Positions 26,857-36,433 of a DNA stretch of 64,000 nt are shown here, piece by piece. The number at the start of each line of letters is the position of its first letter. Within the stretch, counting starts at the first letter, position 1. The notes beneath the pieces are model-generated. The model saw only the letters and a program-made list of their open reading frames with translations, made no database searches and was not told where the DNA came from. Origin of the DNA: Symbiopectobacterium purcellii_A (GTDB lineage: Bacteria; Pseudomonadota; Gammaproteobacteria; Enterobacterales; Enterobacteriaceae); contig NZ_CP189881.1 in assembly GCF_052050035.1 (NCBI RefSeq), positions 1 to 64,000 of the forward strand, read 5' to 3'. The translations under genes and the position numbers were made by a program.

Positions 26857-27737
26857 TAGCCAAGCGACTTAATTTTGATTACACCATATGGACTGAGAAC
26901 AAACTCTCTGTATCGCAACCCATCTCTCTTTTTTTGCTTTTTGCTTGTGCCCATTTATGCTCAATTGGGTTAAGATCTGGCGAATATGTAGGCAAATACT
27001 CCACCATATACCCTGCATCGATGATGACTTGTTGAATATTATGTTTTTTGTGAAAAGTGGCATTGTCCATCATGATTACACTGTTTTTAGGGAGTACTGG
27101 GATAAGGACTTGTGTGACCCAGGCATAGAAAACATCGCTGTTAATATTGATATCAAATAATCCGATAGCAAACAGCGTTGTGCCTAATAAAGCGCCGATA
27201 ACATTTGTTCTTCCCCTAGCTCCCCAGTTCTTCAGGCCAAAACACCGTTGACCTTTTGGGGAATAGCCGTGAGTCCGTGGGGCATCGTGTGAAAAACCAC
27301 TTTCATCAATAAAAACAATAGGTTTACCTTCTTTTTCATACTGTTGTTTTTTTTTGTTGAAATCCCTGCCGGGCGTTTTCGTCGGCTTTCGGATGACGTA
27401 GAGTTTTTTTTATAGGTCAATCCCAGCTTTTTAAGCGCTTGCCAAATGGCCTTCTGACAAACGCCAAAACGCTCTGCACGTTCTTTTTTGTAAGCATCTG
27501 GATATTGTTCAACATCTTTTATCAACTCGGATTTATCGATCTTTCGCTGACGCGTGGTCGATGCTTTTGACTCTATTTGATTAATCCAACGCGATACAGA
27601 GGCAGGGCCAATCCGAAATTGCTTCGCTGTTTCTCGGATACTCAACCCTTCGTTTTTCCGTGTAGATATCACTTTACGTCTAAAATCAATTGAATAGCTC
27701 ATTTAAATAATGTAATCAAAATTAAGTCGTTTAGCTA
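26857..27737 (-). mobile_element. IS630-family element, copy 1 (881 bp, extra frameshift)
   Basis: Ends are TAGCCAAGCGACTTAATTTT and, reversed at the right, TAGCTAAACGACTTAATTTT, next to TA. The transposase is in pieces: helix-turn-helix part MSYSIDFRRKVISTRKNEGL (from 27702) and a DDE part ending YLPTYSPDLNPIEHKWAQAK (26879-27073). All copies need a frame change at an A8 run (minus strand of 27404-27411). This copy also has A9 instead of A8 at 27347-27355, a further shift, so it is probably dead. Its right flank is a cut MITE, not ISa, so the flanks were rearranged. Confidence 0.9.
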
Positions 27738-27739
27738 TA

Positions 27740-27807
27740 ACAGCCAGCTATGCTTCTTTGCCGCATATCAGGGCATAGGATGTAATCATTTTTAAGTCGG
27801 TTGGCTA
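27740..27807 (+). repeat. Partial 92-bp MITE (right 68 bases)
   Basis: Matches bases 25-92 of the TA-flanked MITE described at 29925. The break is at the internal TA in GATAACAG, exactly where IS630 copy 1 ends. Confidence 0.85.
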
Positions 27808-27814
27808 TAATTGG

Positions 27815-27988
27815 GTTGATTTCGTCAGCTATTGCTCAGACTTTCCAGAAGGAAACCAGTTAATTGTATGCCGCCTCAATCGCGATGATTGCAAGGATGA
27901 AATAAATGCGCTTAGGGAAAGGAGGCAACAATTTCTAACTCTGGTTATGGAGGTTAAGCAAAATATATTAAATCAGGTTGCAGCATGA
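27815..27988 (+). pseudogene. C-terminal fragment of a phage-type protein
   Basis: An open frame without a start, VDFVSYCSDFPEGNQLIVCR onward for 57 codons to TGA at 27986-27988, with a charged helical end. Cut upstream by the MITE. It probably belongs with the prophage remnants that follow. Confidence 0.45.
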
Positions 27989-28060
27989 GTGCATGCATAC
28001 CGGTAACCGGCAATGCAGGTGAGCTCAGCCTGACACGGGAGGTAAGTTGCTGGCAGTGAA

Positions 28061-28135
28061 GGGTCGGGCAGGACTCGAACCTGCGGCCTTACGGTTGGGG
28101 AACACGTACGCTCTTCCACACTGAGCTACCGACCC
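28061..28135 (-). tRNA. tRNA-like gene, anticodon uncertain
   Basis: Folding on the minus strand gives a perfect 7-base acceptor stem (GGGTCGG/CCGACCC), D-arm (GCTC/GAGC) and T-arm (GCAGG-TTCGAGT-CCTGC). The anticodon arm is odd: TACG/CGTA form four pairs around an 11-base stretch TGTTCCCCAAC. The CCC of that stretch would read Gly if it is the anticodon. No CCA is encoded. It may be a phage tRNA, a pseudo-tRNA or one with an enlarged loop. Confidence 0.65.
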
Positions 28136-28151
28136 AAGGTGGCAGAATTGA

Positions 28152-28484
28152 TTAAAGGGCCGTAACGAGAAAAGCTTTCACAACCAGAGAGAGAATACCC
28201 AAAATTCCAGCGCTCAGCATCCAGCGCATTAACTTCTGCTCAGAGCGGATACCCGCCATCTCAAGCTGTAAGTCTTTACGGACTAATTGCATATCCTTGC
28301 GGACATCTGCTATCTGAACCGTTAAATCTTTGCGCACGTCTTCGAGGTCACGCTTGGTAGCAAGGTCTGCAACCTCATGGGACTGACGCACAACAAGGGT
28401 TATAGCCTTGGCCTGCTCTCTATTAAGACCAGAGTTTTCCAGCTTCTCGACGAACTCTTGAGTATCAAATGCAACCTGTCCCAT
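28152..28484 (-). CDS. Small coiled-coil membrane protein (DUF1640/CCDC90-like)
   Basis: A 110-residue protein starting MGQVAFDTQEFVEKLENSGL, after a strong AGGAGGAG site six bases upstream. The N-terminal FVEKLxxxG...EQA pattern, a long coiled coil with DVRKDL repeats (about residues 40-80) and a C-terminal membrane helix (about 87-108) are the layout of the DUF1640/CCDC90 family often found in prophages and mobile elements. Function unknown. It diverges from a broken KilA-N gene. A longer start 30 codons upstream was rejected for lack of a ribosome site. Confidence 0.8.
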   Translation of the reverse strand: MGQVAFDTQEFVEKLENSGLNREQAKAITLVVRQSHEVADLATKRDLEDVRKDLTVQIADVRKDMQLVRKDLQLEMAGIRSEQKLMRWMLSAGILGILSLVVKAFLVTAL

Positions 28485-28600
28485 AGCGGCTCCTCCTGTG
28501 TTAAGCCAAGTGTAAGCGATCTGACCGCCAATCTGCAAAATTTTACAAGTGAGTCTGCTAATACCTTTAACCACATCCGTTTCATTATGGAGAAATCGTT

Positions 28601-29575
28601 ATGTCTAAATTCGTTGTCATTGAAAATATGGTCGTCCGTCAGGATGCTTTCGGGCGTTATAGCCAAGCGACTTAATTTTGATTACACCATATGGACTGAG
28701 AACAAACTCTCTGTATCGCAACCCATCTCTCTTTTTTTGCTTTTTGCTTGTGCCCATTTATGCTCAATTGGGTTAAGATCTGGCGAATATGTAGGCAAAT
28801 ACTCCACCATATACCCTGCATCGATGATGACTTGTTGAATATTATGTTTTTTGTGAAAAGTGGCATTGTCCATCATGATTACACTGTTTTTAGGGAGTAC
28901 TGGGATAAGGACTTGTGTGACCCAGGCATAGAAAACATCGCTGTTAATATTGATATCAAATAATCCGATAGCAAACAGCGTTGTGCCTAATAAAGCGCCG
29001 ATAACATTTGTTCTTCCCCTAGCTCCCCAGTTCTTCAGGCCAAAACACCGTTGACCTTTTGGGGAATAGCCGTGAGTCCGTGGGGCATCGTGTGAAAAAC
29101 CACTTTCATCAATAAAAACAATAGGTTTACCTTCTTTTTCATACTGTTGTTTTTTTTGTTGAAATCCCTGCCGGGCGTTTTCGTCGGCTTTCGGATGACG
29201 TAGAGTTTTTTTTATAGGTCAATCCCAGCTTTTTAAGCGCTTGCCAAATGGCCTTCTGACAAACGCCAAAACGCTCTGCACGTTCTTTTTGGTAAGCATC
29301 TGGATATTGTTCAACATCTTTTATCAACTCGGATTTATCGATCTTTCGCTGACGCGTGGTCGATGCTTTTGACTCTATTTGATTAATCCAACGCGATACA
29401 GAGGCAGGGCCAATCCGAAATTGCTTCGCTGTTTCTCGGATACTCAACCCTTCGTTTTTCCGTGTAGATATCACTTTACGTCTAAAATCAATTGAATAGC
29501 TCATTTAAATAATGTAATCAAAATTAAGTCTTTTAGCTATACTGCCTCAACGATTTGCACCGCGCCGCCTTTGCG
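28601..29575 (+). pseudogene. KilA-N domain gene broken by IS630 copy 2
   Basis: The start MSKFVVIENMVVRQDAFGRY, after GGAG, is the N-terminus of phage KilA-N/antirepressor proteins. It is cut at a TA (28658-28659) by IS630 copy 2 and resumes at 29542 with CLNDLHRAA, rejoining in frame if the insert is removed. After that the frame drifts to FAQVKATK and stops, so the gene had already been truncated before the IS256 element at 29621. Confidence 0.75.
28660..29539 (-). mobile_element. IS630-family element, copy 2 (880 bp)
   Basis: Complete, with TA at 28658-28659 and 29540-29541. The target gene can be rebuilt on both sides, so the insertion is clean. The transposase N-terminal frame (29139-29504) holds the helix-turn-helix; the DDE frame ends at 28682. 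The switch point is the A8 run on the minus strand of 29206-29213. Confidence 0.92.
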
Positions 29576-29924
29576 CAAGTTAAAGCGACTAAATAGCTGT
29601 GCGGAATAGTGCTCCACTGAGAGTGTAAAAAGATCTGTGTAAATGGCATTTTGAGGAAAACCTTCAGAGGACAAAAAATGCCTATCAGCAACGAACTTAT
29701 TGACCAACTGCTTCAGGATTGCCACTCCCCTCAGGAGCTTCTGGGTGAATCAGGACTACTCAAGCAGCTGACTAAAAGACTGGCGGAACGGGTTCTTCAA
29801 GCTGAGATGGAAATACACCTTGGGTATGCTAAGCATGACCCGGCTGGTAATAATTCAGGCAACTCCCGCAATGGCAAGACATCCAAGAGCGTACGTAGCC
29901 AAAATGGGGAGATCGAGCTCGATA

Positions 29925-30016
29925 TAGCCAAGCGACATTATTTTGATAACAGCCAGCTATGCTTCTTTGCCGCATATCAGGGCATAGGATGTAATCATTT
30001 TTAAGTCGGTTGGCTA
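29925..30016 (+). mobile_element. 92-bp TA-flanked MITE, copy b
   Basis: Complete element from TAGCCAAGCGACATTATTTT to TCATTTTTAAGTCGGTTGGCTA-type end, flanked by TA at 29923-29924 and 30017-30018. Its ends resemble those of the IS630 elements here. It interrupts the IS256 transposase. Confidence 0.93.
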
Positions 30017-30862
30017 TATTCCGCGCGACCGCAACAGTACCTTCGAGCCGACACTGATCGGTAAGCACGAAAAGCAGCTTAACGGCTTCGATGACCGCAT
30101 TATTTCTCTCTATTCCAGAGGGCTATCAACCCGTGATATTCAGGCTCACTTTAAAGAAGTCTACGGGGTCGATGTTTCCGCTGGCTTCATTTCTCAAGTG
30201 ACCAATGCCGTGATGGATGACGTTAAGCGCTGGCAGCAACGGCCGCTGGATGCGTTTTATCCCATTGTTTACCTTGACTGTATTGTGGTCAAAAGCCAGG
30301 ACGGCGGAGCCGTGACCAACAAGTCTGTTTACTTGGCTCTAGGCATCAACGGCCAGGGCGAAAAAGAGCTGCTGGGGCTATGGATAGCCAAAACCGAGGG
30401 GGCCAAGTTCTGGTTATCTGTAATGACAGAACTGAAAAATCGTGGGCTACAGGACATCTTCATCGCCTGCTGCGATGGCCTGAAGGGCTTTCCTGATGCC
30501 ATTGAAGCTGTTTACCCGCATACGCGGGTACAGCTCTGCATCGTGCATCAGGTGCGGAACTCGCTGCGCTACGTCGGCTGGAAAGAGCGTAAAGCCGTTG
30601 CTGCTGACCTCCGCACTATCTATAGTTCCGCAACGCTAGAGGGCGCTGAAGAGGCCCTGGATGCCTTCGCGGCCAAATGGGATGAACAGTTCCCGACGAT
30701 CAGCCCATCGTGGAGAAATAATTGGGAACGTCTCATCGTCATTTTTGATTTTCCGCCGGAGATTCGCAAGGTTATCTACACCACCAACGCGATAGAGTCG
30801 TTAAATGCTTCATTGCGCAAGATAACGAAAACGCGACGAATATTTCCAACGGATGACTCGGT

Positions 30863-31155
30863 AAACTAGTTGCTGAATAGAGACTTGCATTTTTTGTCAG
30901 GCTATTGGCTTTGTTGAATAAATCAGAGTTAGCGCGGACAGGATGCTTCCAGCCGGGGCTGCCGTTATGCAATCCGGACGCTGTCCGGCATTCCTAACTG
31001 CGTCATGCGGTTCAGCCCCTTACTCATTGCCATCACCTCTCCCACCTGAGCCTGATAGTCCCGCAGGCTCAGGTGGCCACCCAGCAGAGTTTTGATGCGG
31101 AACATCGCTGTTTCTGCCACTGAACGGCGGTTATTGACGCAAGAAGAATCCATGC
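30863..31155 (-). mobile_element. IS5-type end plus ISc 3' fragment
   Basis: The first 44 bases repeat the left end of the element at about 26000. From 30907 (GGCTTTGTTGAATAAATC) an ISc (IS903-like, IS5 family) 3' fragment follows; on the minus strand it encodes RRSVAETAMFRIKTLLGGHL and ends LGMPDSVRIA. Confidence 0.7.
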
Positions 31156-31336
31156 GCTATAGTCAGTCTGCATCTGCAAATTCAGGTGCCTGGATTCGCG
31201 TCCTGACGGATACAACCGCGACAAAATGACATGCCGCGAGCGTGTTTTTATATGTCGCAGTCTAGCCTCATCTCAATGGTTGGCTGGACGGTGGAGCTTA
31301 AAGGCTCACCGGTTGGTTGTATCCGGTACGCGAACG

Positions 31337-31812
31337 CCCCATTCCCACTCGAAACGCAACAAAGTGACCCACTTGCCAGAGTCGGATAAAATCACCGTTC
31401 TGGCCATACTGGAGAGCCTGTTACATGCAGGGAAAACATCTGACTCAGAAAGAACGGTTCTACATCGAAAAGCGGCGTGGTGAAGGTGTCAACCAAGCTA
31501 CCATCGCCAGAGAGCTTGCTCTGCCTCGCTCGACCATCAGCAGGGAACTCAGACGCAATACCGACCCTACTTTCAATGGTGTCTACTGCTGTAGAAGGGC
31601 GGACACTCTGGCTCGGGAACGCCGTCATAAGCCTCTGCCAAACAATGCTTTTTACCAGTTTGAGCCACACATTCAGAACTTCATCAGGCAGGCGCTTTCC
31701 ACTCACTCTTCACCTGAAATTATCAGTGGCCGTTTGCACCTGGAATTTGGTATATCTGTCAGCAAGAATACGCTATATCGCTATATCCTGCAGGAGAGAC
31801 AGGCTGGCGGGG
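31337..31812 (+). mobile_element. IS30-family element A, truncated
   Basis: The left end GCCCCATTCCCACTCGAAAC and the first ~130 codons of the transposase (from 31425, MQGKHLTQKERFYIEKRRGE) are present. The gene stops abruptly at 31812 against the right end of element B. Confidence 0.88.
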
Positions 31813-32915
31813 GCCCCATTCCCAGTCGAAACGCAACAAAACGGTAGGGCATTATGCCGCCTGTAAGTGCGTTAAAAATACCTCATTTGGAGAACGATAA
31901 CCCAGCGATTTTCGGCCTCGCGTATTGAGCAGGTGTTCGAGTGCTGCAACCTTGCGATGGGTGACATAATTGAAGTCCGTTCCCTTCGGGTAAAAACGCC
32001 GTATCAGCCCGTTGGTATGCTCATTCAACCCGCGTTCCCAGGAATGATATGGCCGGGCAAAGTAGACCGGTGCCCCCGTGACTTTTGTAATTTCCCCGTG
32101 CTGGGAAAATTCAGAACCGTTGTCAACAGTCAGGGTTTTAAACTCGCAGAAGGTATTGGCAACGATGTCCCTGAAGGCCGCTACCACTGTCTCTGCTCGC
32201 TTGTTGGGCACTTTGCGAATGATGACCAGCTTGACGGCTTTATCGACTACCGTCAGCAGGAATGATTTCTGATCTTTGCCAAAGATGGTGTCAATCTCGA
32301 AATGCCCGGGTTCCTGCTTGAGGTCAGCAACGGCCGGCCGCTGCTCAATGCCAACACGGTTGGGAATAGGACCGCGTTTGTTCTCATCGGTCTGATAGTT
32401 ATACCGTTTACCCCGATGAGGGAGCTGCTGATACAGCTCACCGCCGGCCCGGCGCTCCTGCTGGATATAGCGATAGAGCGAGTTCTTGCTGACGGACAGG
32501 CCAAATTCCAGGACCAGGCGCCCACTGATGACCTCAGGTGAGGTGTGGGTAGACAGCGCCGTTCTGATAAAGTCCTGAATGTGCGGTTCAAGCTGGTTAA
32601 TCACGCTGTCCGGCCCTGTTTTCTGCCGCCGCCCTCTGGCCAACGTTTCGGCCCTTCTGCAGGAATAGACCCCGTTGAAAGCGGCGTCGGTATTGCGTCT
32701 GAGCTCCCTGCTGATGGTAGAACGAGGAAGCTCCAGTTCCCGGGCGATGGTGGCCTGGTTAACCCCATCACCACGCCGTTTTTCGATGTAGAACCGCTCT
32801 TTGTGAGTCAGATGTTTTCCCTGCATGCAACGGGATCTCCAGTAGGGCCAGAACGGTGATTTTATCCGGGTCTGGCCAGTGGGTCACTTTGTTGCATTTC
32901 GACTGGGAATGGGGC
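31813..32915 (-). mobile_element. IS30-family element B, intact
   Basis: The transposase at 31852-32826 (minus, 324 residues) looks whole: N-terminal helix-turn-helix (ATIARELELPRSTISRELRR) and a DDE core with EIDTIF, TVDNGSEF and ERGLNEHTNGLIRRF. Both ends are GCCCCATTCCCAGTCGAAAC-type. It is in head-to-head contact with truncated element A. Confidence 0.92.
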
Positions 32916-33192
32916 ACCGGTTATCTACACCACCAACGCGATAGAGTCGTTAAATGCTTCATTGCGCAAGATAACGAAAACGCGACGAATATTTCCAACG
33001 GATGACTCGGTGCTAAAATTATTCTATCTAGCCTTGCATAATATCTCGGCTAAATGGACCCTACCAATCAGAGACTGGAAACCGGCTATGAGCCAATTCA
33101 TGTTGATGTATGGAGATCGGATTTCCGGTTAAGCGATGGAGCCATTTACACGAAATTCTTTACAGACTCACAGTGCCATGCTCTTCTCTGCA

Positions 33193-34140
33193 TCACAGCT
33201 TACCAGGGCATTCTCTGTCAATACTAAGTACTGTTTTACCTGAGTTGCTCAGCTTACGTGTTCCCGGTAAAAATGTGGATGCCCCTTCTGCCTTATCGTT
33301 ATAAGCCCAGTTCACGTAGCTGATATTATGTGCATTAAGAAATCTTATCCATGTTGCCGTTTCTTGTATATTTACTGAGCCGTTACCATCTGCATTTACC
33401 GTTCCCCATTCCGTCACGAACACCGGTAATCTATGCTGTAATGCGGCCAACAGCTTGTCCCTGAAGGGCTGTCCATGCGTGCCTGCGTAAAAATGAAATG
33501 TGTAGGCGATATTTATTCCGCTTAAAGGGGCCTGAGCGGCAACATCCACGTCCTGAGACCAGTTAGGCACTCCGACAATAATGAGATTATCCGGATCCTT
33601 TTTCCTAATTGCCGAAATAACCGAGTTCGCGTAAGGTCTGATGGTTTCTTTCCATGACACAGCAAGTGGTTCATTATAAATCTCATAGATGACGTTAGGA
33701 TATTTCCCGTATTTCGTAGCCAATCTTTGAAAAAACGATACAGCTTCCTTTTGGTGGGATTCCGCATGACTACTGTGCCAGTCAACTATTACATACATGT
33801 TTGCTTTTATTGCGGCATCGATAACGCTATCCACACGCTTGATATTTCCCTGCGGGTCGCTAAGGTATCCACCGCCATCTTCCACCCCCATAGCCGCACG
33901 AACAATTCCGGCATGCCAGTTATTTTTCAGATCTGCAATACTCGCTGCATTATAGAATTTCTCCCCACCCCATCCACTGTTGCTCCAAAATAGACTGTTA
34001 CCACAAAGGCTAACCTGCCTGTTTCCATAAAGTATTTTATTTCCTTGAACCTGAACAGGAGGAACTGCCATGGCTGGCATGCTGCTACAGATAACGGCGG
34101 TTAAAGCCATTTTTCTCAATAAATTTATGCATGAGTACAT
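33193..34140 (-). CDS. GH5 endoglucanase (secreted cellulase)
   Basis: A 315-residue protein with a signal peptide ending near residue 25 (PAMA). The glycoside hydrolase family 5 core is complete: acid/base E157 in IYEIYNEPL, nucleophile E244 in FVTEWGT, plus the VDWHSSHAE and FHFYAGTHG motifs. It resembles soft-rot CelV/Cel5-type enzymes and cuts beta-1,4-glucan in plant walls. No carbohydrate-binding module follows; the gene stops 23 bases before the IS256 end, so a downstream module may have been lost. It lies 44 bases after the expansin gene and reads the same way, so the two form an operon. Confidence 0.93.
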   Translation of the reverse strand: MYSCINLLRKMALTAVICSSMPAMAVPPVQVQGNKILYGNRQVSLCGNSLFWSNSGWGGEKFYNAASIADLKNNWHAGIVRAAMGVEDGGGYLSDPQGNIKRVDSVIDAAIKANMYVIVDWHSSHAESHQKEAVSFFQRLATKYGKYPNVIYEIYNEPLAVSWKETIRPYANSVISAIRKKDPDNLIIVGVPNWSQDVDVAAQAPLSGINIAYTFHFYAGTHGQPFRDKLLAALQHRLPVFVTEWGTVNADGNGSVNIQETATWIRFLNAHNISYVNWAYNDKAEGASTFLPGTRKLSNSGKTVLSIDRECPGKL

Positions 34141-34184
34141 AGTGTCATGTCCTGTATTATGGATGTTGTGTTAAATAACATAAA

Positions 34185-34916
34185 TTAAAATGGAAACTGC
34201 ACACGCCCTGGAATAACTTTCACTTTTGATGACTCTTTATTTAAGACACCATCAGGAATATAATCATTAAGTTGATGGCCATAAATGTCAAGGTAACGTA
34301 TTTTTATTTTTCCCGTCCCAGCTTTATTCAGAATAAAATGGTTATAATCTGTTTTATTCGCCCGATTCCAATGTCCCGACTCATAATACTCCATACTCAT
34401 AACAGGATATCGTGTTCTGCGAACCTGAATTGCTGCCCAATAAATAGTGGAGCCTTCTTTTATCCTGTACAGGACAGGTTCCTTATAAGGGCCAGGGATC
34501 ACTTTCCAGTGTATGTTATCTACCCTGCCGGGGGGAGTTCCGCTTATTTTTTTAAAGGCTCCAGGCGACAGGTCCAGTGCGCAGTTTTTTCCTTCAGGAT
34601 ACAGATCCGTAACATATACCTTTACGCTTCCGGCTGGTCCGGTTACCTGCAGCCAGGCTCCGGCGAGTGATGCGCGTACGCCTCCAAAATTGAGCTGGTA
34701 AGGATTAAGGGCCGCTATATCCATACCTGCCGGAATGGGATCCAACAGTAAAGCTCCACCTGAGTAACCCGATCCTGTTTCAGTCACATATCCCCTGCAT
34801 ACTTTGTTTTTTGGCCAGATAGCATCAGCGGCTTGTGCTGACGTACTGCTCAGAGTCAAACCGAAAGTTAAAACAGCGCAGATTGGGGTAATTTTTGTCA
34901 ATAATCTAAAAGACAT
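34185..34916 (-). CDS. Bacterial expansin (EXLX1-like)
   Basis: A 243-residue protein with a signal peptide to about residue 30 (SAQAADA). The D1 double-psi barrel (about 40-140) has VYVTDLYPEG with D104 and ALDLSPGAF with D115, matching the two key aspartates of Bacillus EXLX1. The D2 domain (about 145-243) has YRIKEGSTIYWAAIQVRR, the aromatic cellulose-binding face, and ends VIPGRVQFPF. C40 and C112 could pair. Expansins loosen cellulose networks without hydrolysis and aid xylem spread. Upstream partner of the GH5 gene. Confidence 0.94.
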   Translation of the reverse strand: MSFRLLTKITPICAVLTFGLTLSSTSAQAADAIWPKNKVCRGYVTETGSGYSGGALLLDPIPAGMDIAALNPYQLNFGGVRASLAGAWLQVTGPAGSVKVYVTDLYPEGKNCALDLSPGAFKKISGTPPGRVDNIHWKVIPGPYKEPVLYRIKEGSTIYWAAIQVRRTRYPVMSMEYYESGHWNRANKTDYNHFILNKAGTGKIKIRYLDIYGHQLNDYIPDGVLNKESSKVKVIPGRVQFPF

Positions 34917-35223
34917 ATTGTTCCTTATGATAAACGTGACTGAAAAAGTCAGGGCTGCTATTGAAAATTTTGAGATTTAGCGACGGGAAAGCATGGTTGT
35001 AAGCAGATGCCCGCGTTGAGATATTTTGAGCATCAAGATAGGGTAATCTCCGCATCAGGTTTGCCTTATTCATCATTTTCCATAACCAGTTTCGTGTAAT
35101 GAAGCAATTCTGGAGCACTGTATTGCAGATGACCTGAATTTATCGCCTGCAATAACTCATTTAATTTATTTTTGCACGGTCAGGGAGGTTAGAGTAAGAC
35201 TCCAAATTATCCACATGATCTAG
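34917..35223. other. Upstream region of the expansin operon, no gene
   Basis: About 300 bases of non-coding sequence that should carry the expansin promoter. A 70-codon frame in it has no ribosome site or recognisable content. The right edge is a CTAG next to the IS5-family element. Confidence 0.5.
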
Positions 35224-36124
35224 GCTGTGTCCCTTAATTGCTTGAGCTATATAGCCAAGCGACATTATTTTGATAACAGCCAGCTATGCTTCTTTGCCGC
35301 ATATCAGGGCATAGGATGTAATCATTTTTAAGTCGGTTGGCTATAGTATCCATCCGTTTCTAAGACACTTTGGATTATGGCTCGCTACGATCTTTCTGAT
35401 GAAGCATGGGCAATCATTGAGCCCTTGTTACAAACCGTTTTGACATCTCCGCAGGCAGGCCGGCCATGGGCAGAACATCGCAAAATCCTCAACGGCATGT
35501 TCTGGATACTGTGTTCAGGTGCCCCATGGCGTGATTTACCTGAACGTTACGGCCCATGGAAAACCGTTTATAACCGTTTCAATAGATGGTCAAAGTCTGG
35601 AGTTATTAACATTATTTTTAATAAGTTACTTTCATTTCTTGATGCTCATGGACTTGTTGACTGGTCAGCCACTGCGCTGGATGGCAGCAATATCCGTGCG
35701 CTCAAATGTGCGGCTGGCGCTCAAAAAAACATCCCGATATTACCAACGATAACAGCCTGGGTCGCTCACGAGGTGGTTATGGCACCAAAATCCACATGGC
35801 GACTGACGGAAGCGGCATCCCGCTAAATATCGTACTGAGTGCTGGGCAGGCTCACGAAAGCCTGTTCGCGTTACGACTCCTGGACGGCATTGGCGTGCAA
35901 CGGCAGAACGGTAGCATGAAGCGTCGTGGTCATGCGGTACTGGCTGACAAAGCCTACTCTGGCAATGCACTCCGTAACGAGTTGAAAAGAAAAGGGATAA
36001 GAGCGGTTATTCCCCGAAAATCAAATGAAAAACTGGCTTCAGATGGACGCTCACAACTTTATAGTGATGCTTATCGCCGTCGCAACGTTGTAGAAAGATG
36101 TTTTGGCCGTTTAAAGGAATATAG
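35224..36124 (+). mobile_element. IS5-family (IS427-like) element with -1 frameshift site, 3' truncated
   Basis: The left end GCTGTGTCCCTTAATT follows CTAG at 35220-35223. The transposase is in two frames: orfA from 35377 (MARYDLSDEAWAIIEPLLQT) and orfB (GRSRGGYGTKIHMATDGSG, then VVERCFGRLKEYRR). They meet at A-AAA-AAC (35724-35730), a classical -1 slippery heptamer in the right phase. A 92-bp MITE (35252-35343) sits near the left end. The right end is lost at 36124 against an IS30 fragment. Confidence 0.85.
35252..35343 (+). mobile_element. 92-bp TA-flanked MITE, copy c
   Basis: Complete copy, TA at 35250-35251 and 35344-35345, inside the IS5-family element upstream of its transposase start. 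Confidence 0.93.
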
Positions 36125-36125
36125 A

Positions 36126-36255
36126 CGCCCCATTCCCACTCGAAACGCAACAAAGTGACCCACTTGCTAGAGTCGGATAAAATCACCGTTCTGGCCATAC
36201 TGGAGAGCCTGTTGCATGCAGGGAAACATCTGACTCATAAAGAACGGTTCTACAC
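36126..36255 (+). mobile_element. IS30 5'-end fragment
   Basis: About 130 bases from GCCCCATTCCCACTCG into the first codons of the transposase, with a one-base loss in GGGAAAACATC (here GGGAAACATC). Truncated at both functional parts. Confidence 0.8.
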
Positions 36256-36285
36256 CGTACAAGCCTTGTGGTATAAGGGATAATC

Positions 36286-36400
36286 AGCTTGCAGCCCAAA
36301 AAGCTTTTTATATCAAAGCTCAGGAGTGATAGTGATTAGTAGAAAAATAATAACCTATAGTTATCAAATGATCTACTATTCTGAACAGCTATTTATTATG
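36286..36400 (+). repeat. Second copy of a gene start seen at 21715-21820
   Basis: About 110 bases align with 21715-21820. The shared frame reads KIITYSYQMIYYSEQLF here and KIITYDYQVIYYSEQLF there; both diverge right after SEQLF. It looks like the 5' end of one gene, cut twice at nearly the same codon. Family unknown. Confidence 0.5.
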
Positions 36401-36433
36401 CATTTATTTATTAACAATATAATATATAAAGGA

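Larger units (their letters stand above)
29621..33169 (+). mobile_element. IS256-family element, broken by several insertions
   Basis: The left end GAGTGTAAAAAGATCTGTGT (29621) and the right end CATTTACACGAAATTCTTTA (ending with CAGACTC at 33169) are inverted partners. The transposase starts at 29678 (MPISNELIDQLLQDCHSPQE), is cut by a MITE at 29925, continues with the DDE core (YPIVYLDCIVVKSQDGG, IACCDGLKGFPDA) and is cut at about 30862. A 92-base stretch (30773-30864) is repeated at 32924-33012, where the C-terminal end resumes (LYLALHNISAKWTLPIRDWK) to about 33132. The repeat suggests two copies joined by recombination. Confidence 0.85.

Noticed and set aside
34906..35118. 70-codon frame upstream of the expansin gene
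   Set aside because: No ribosome site, no motif, and it occupies the expected expansin promoter.
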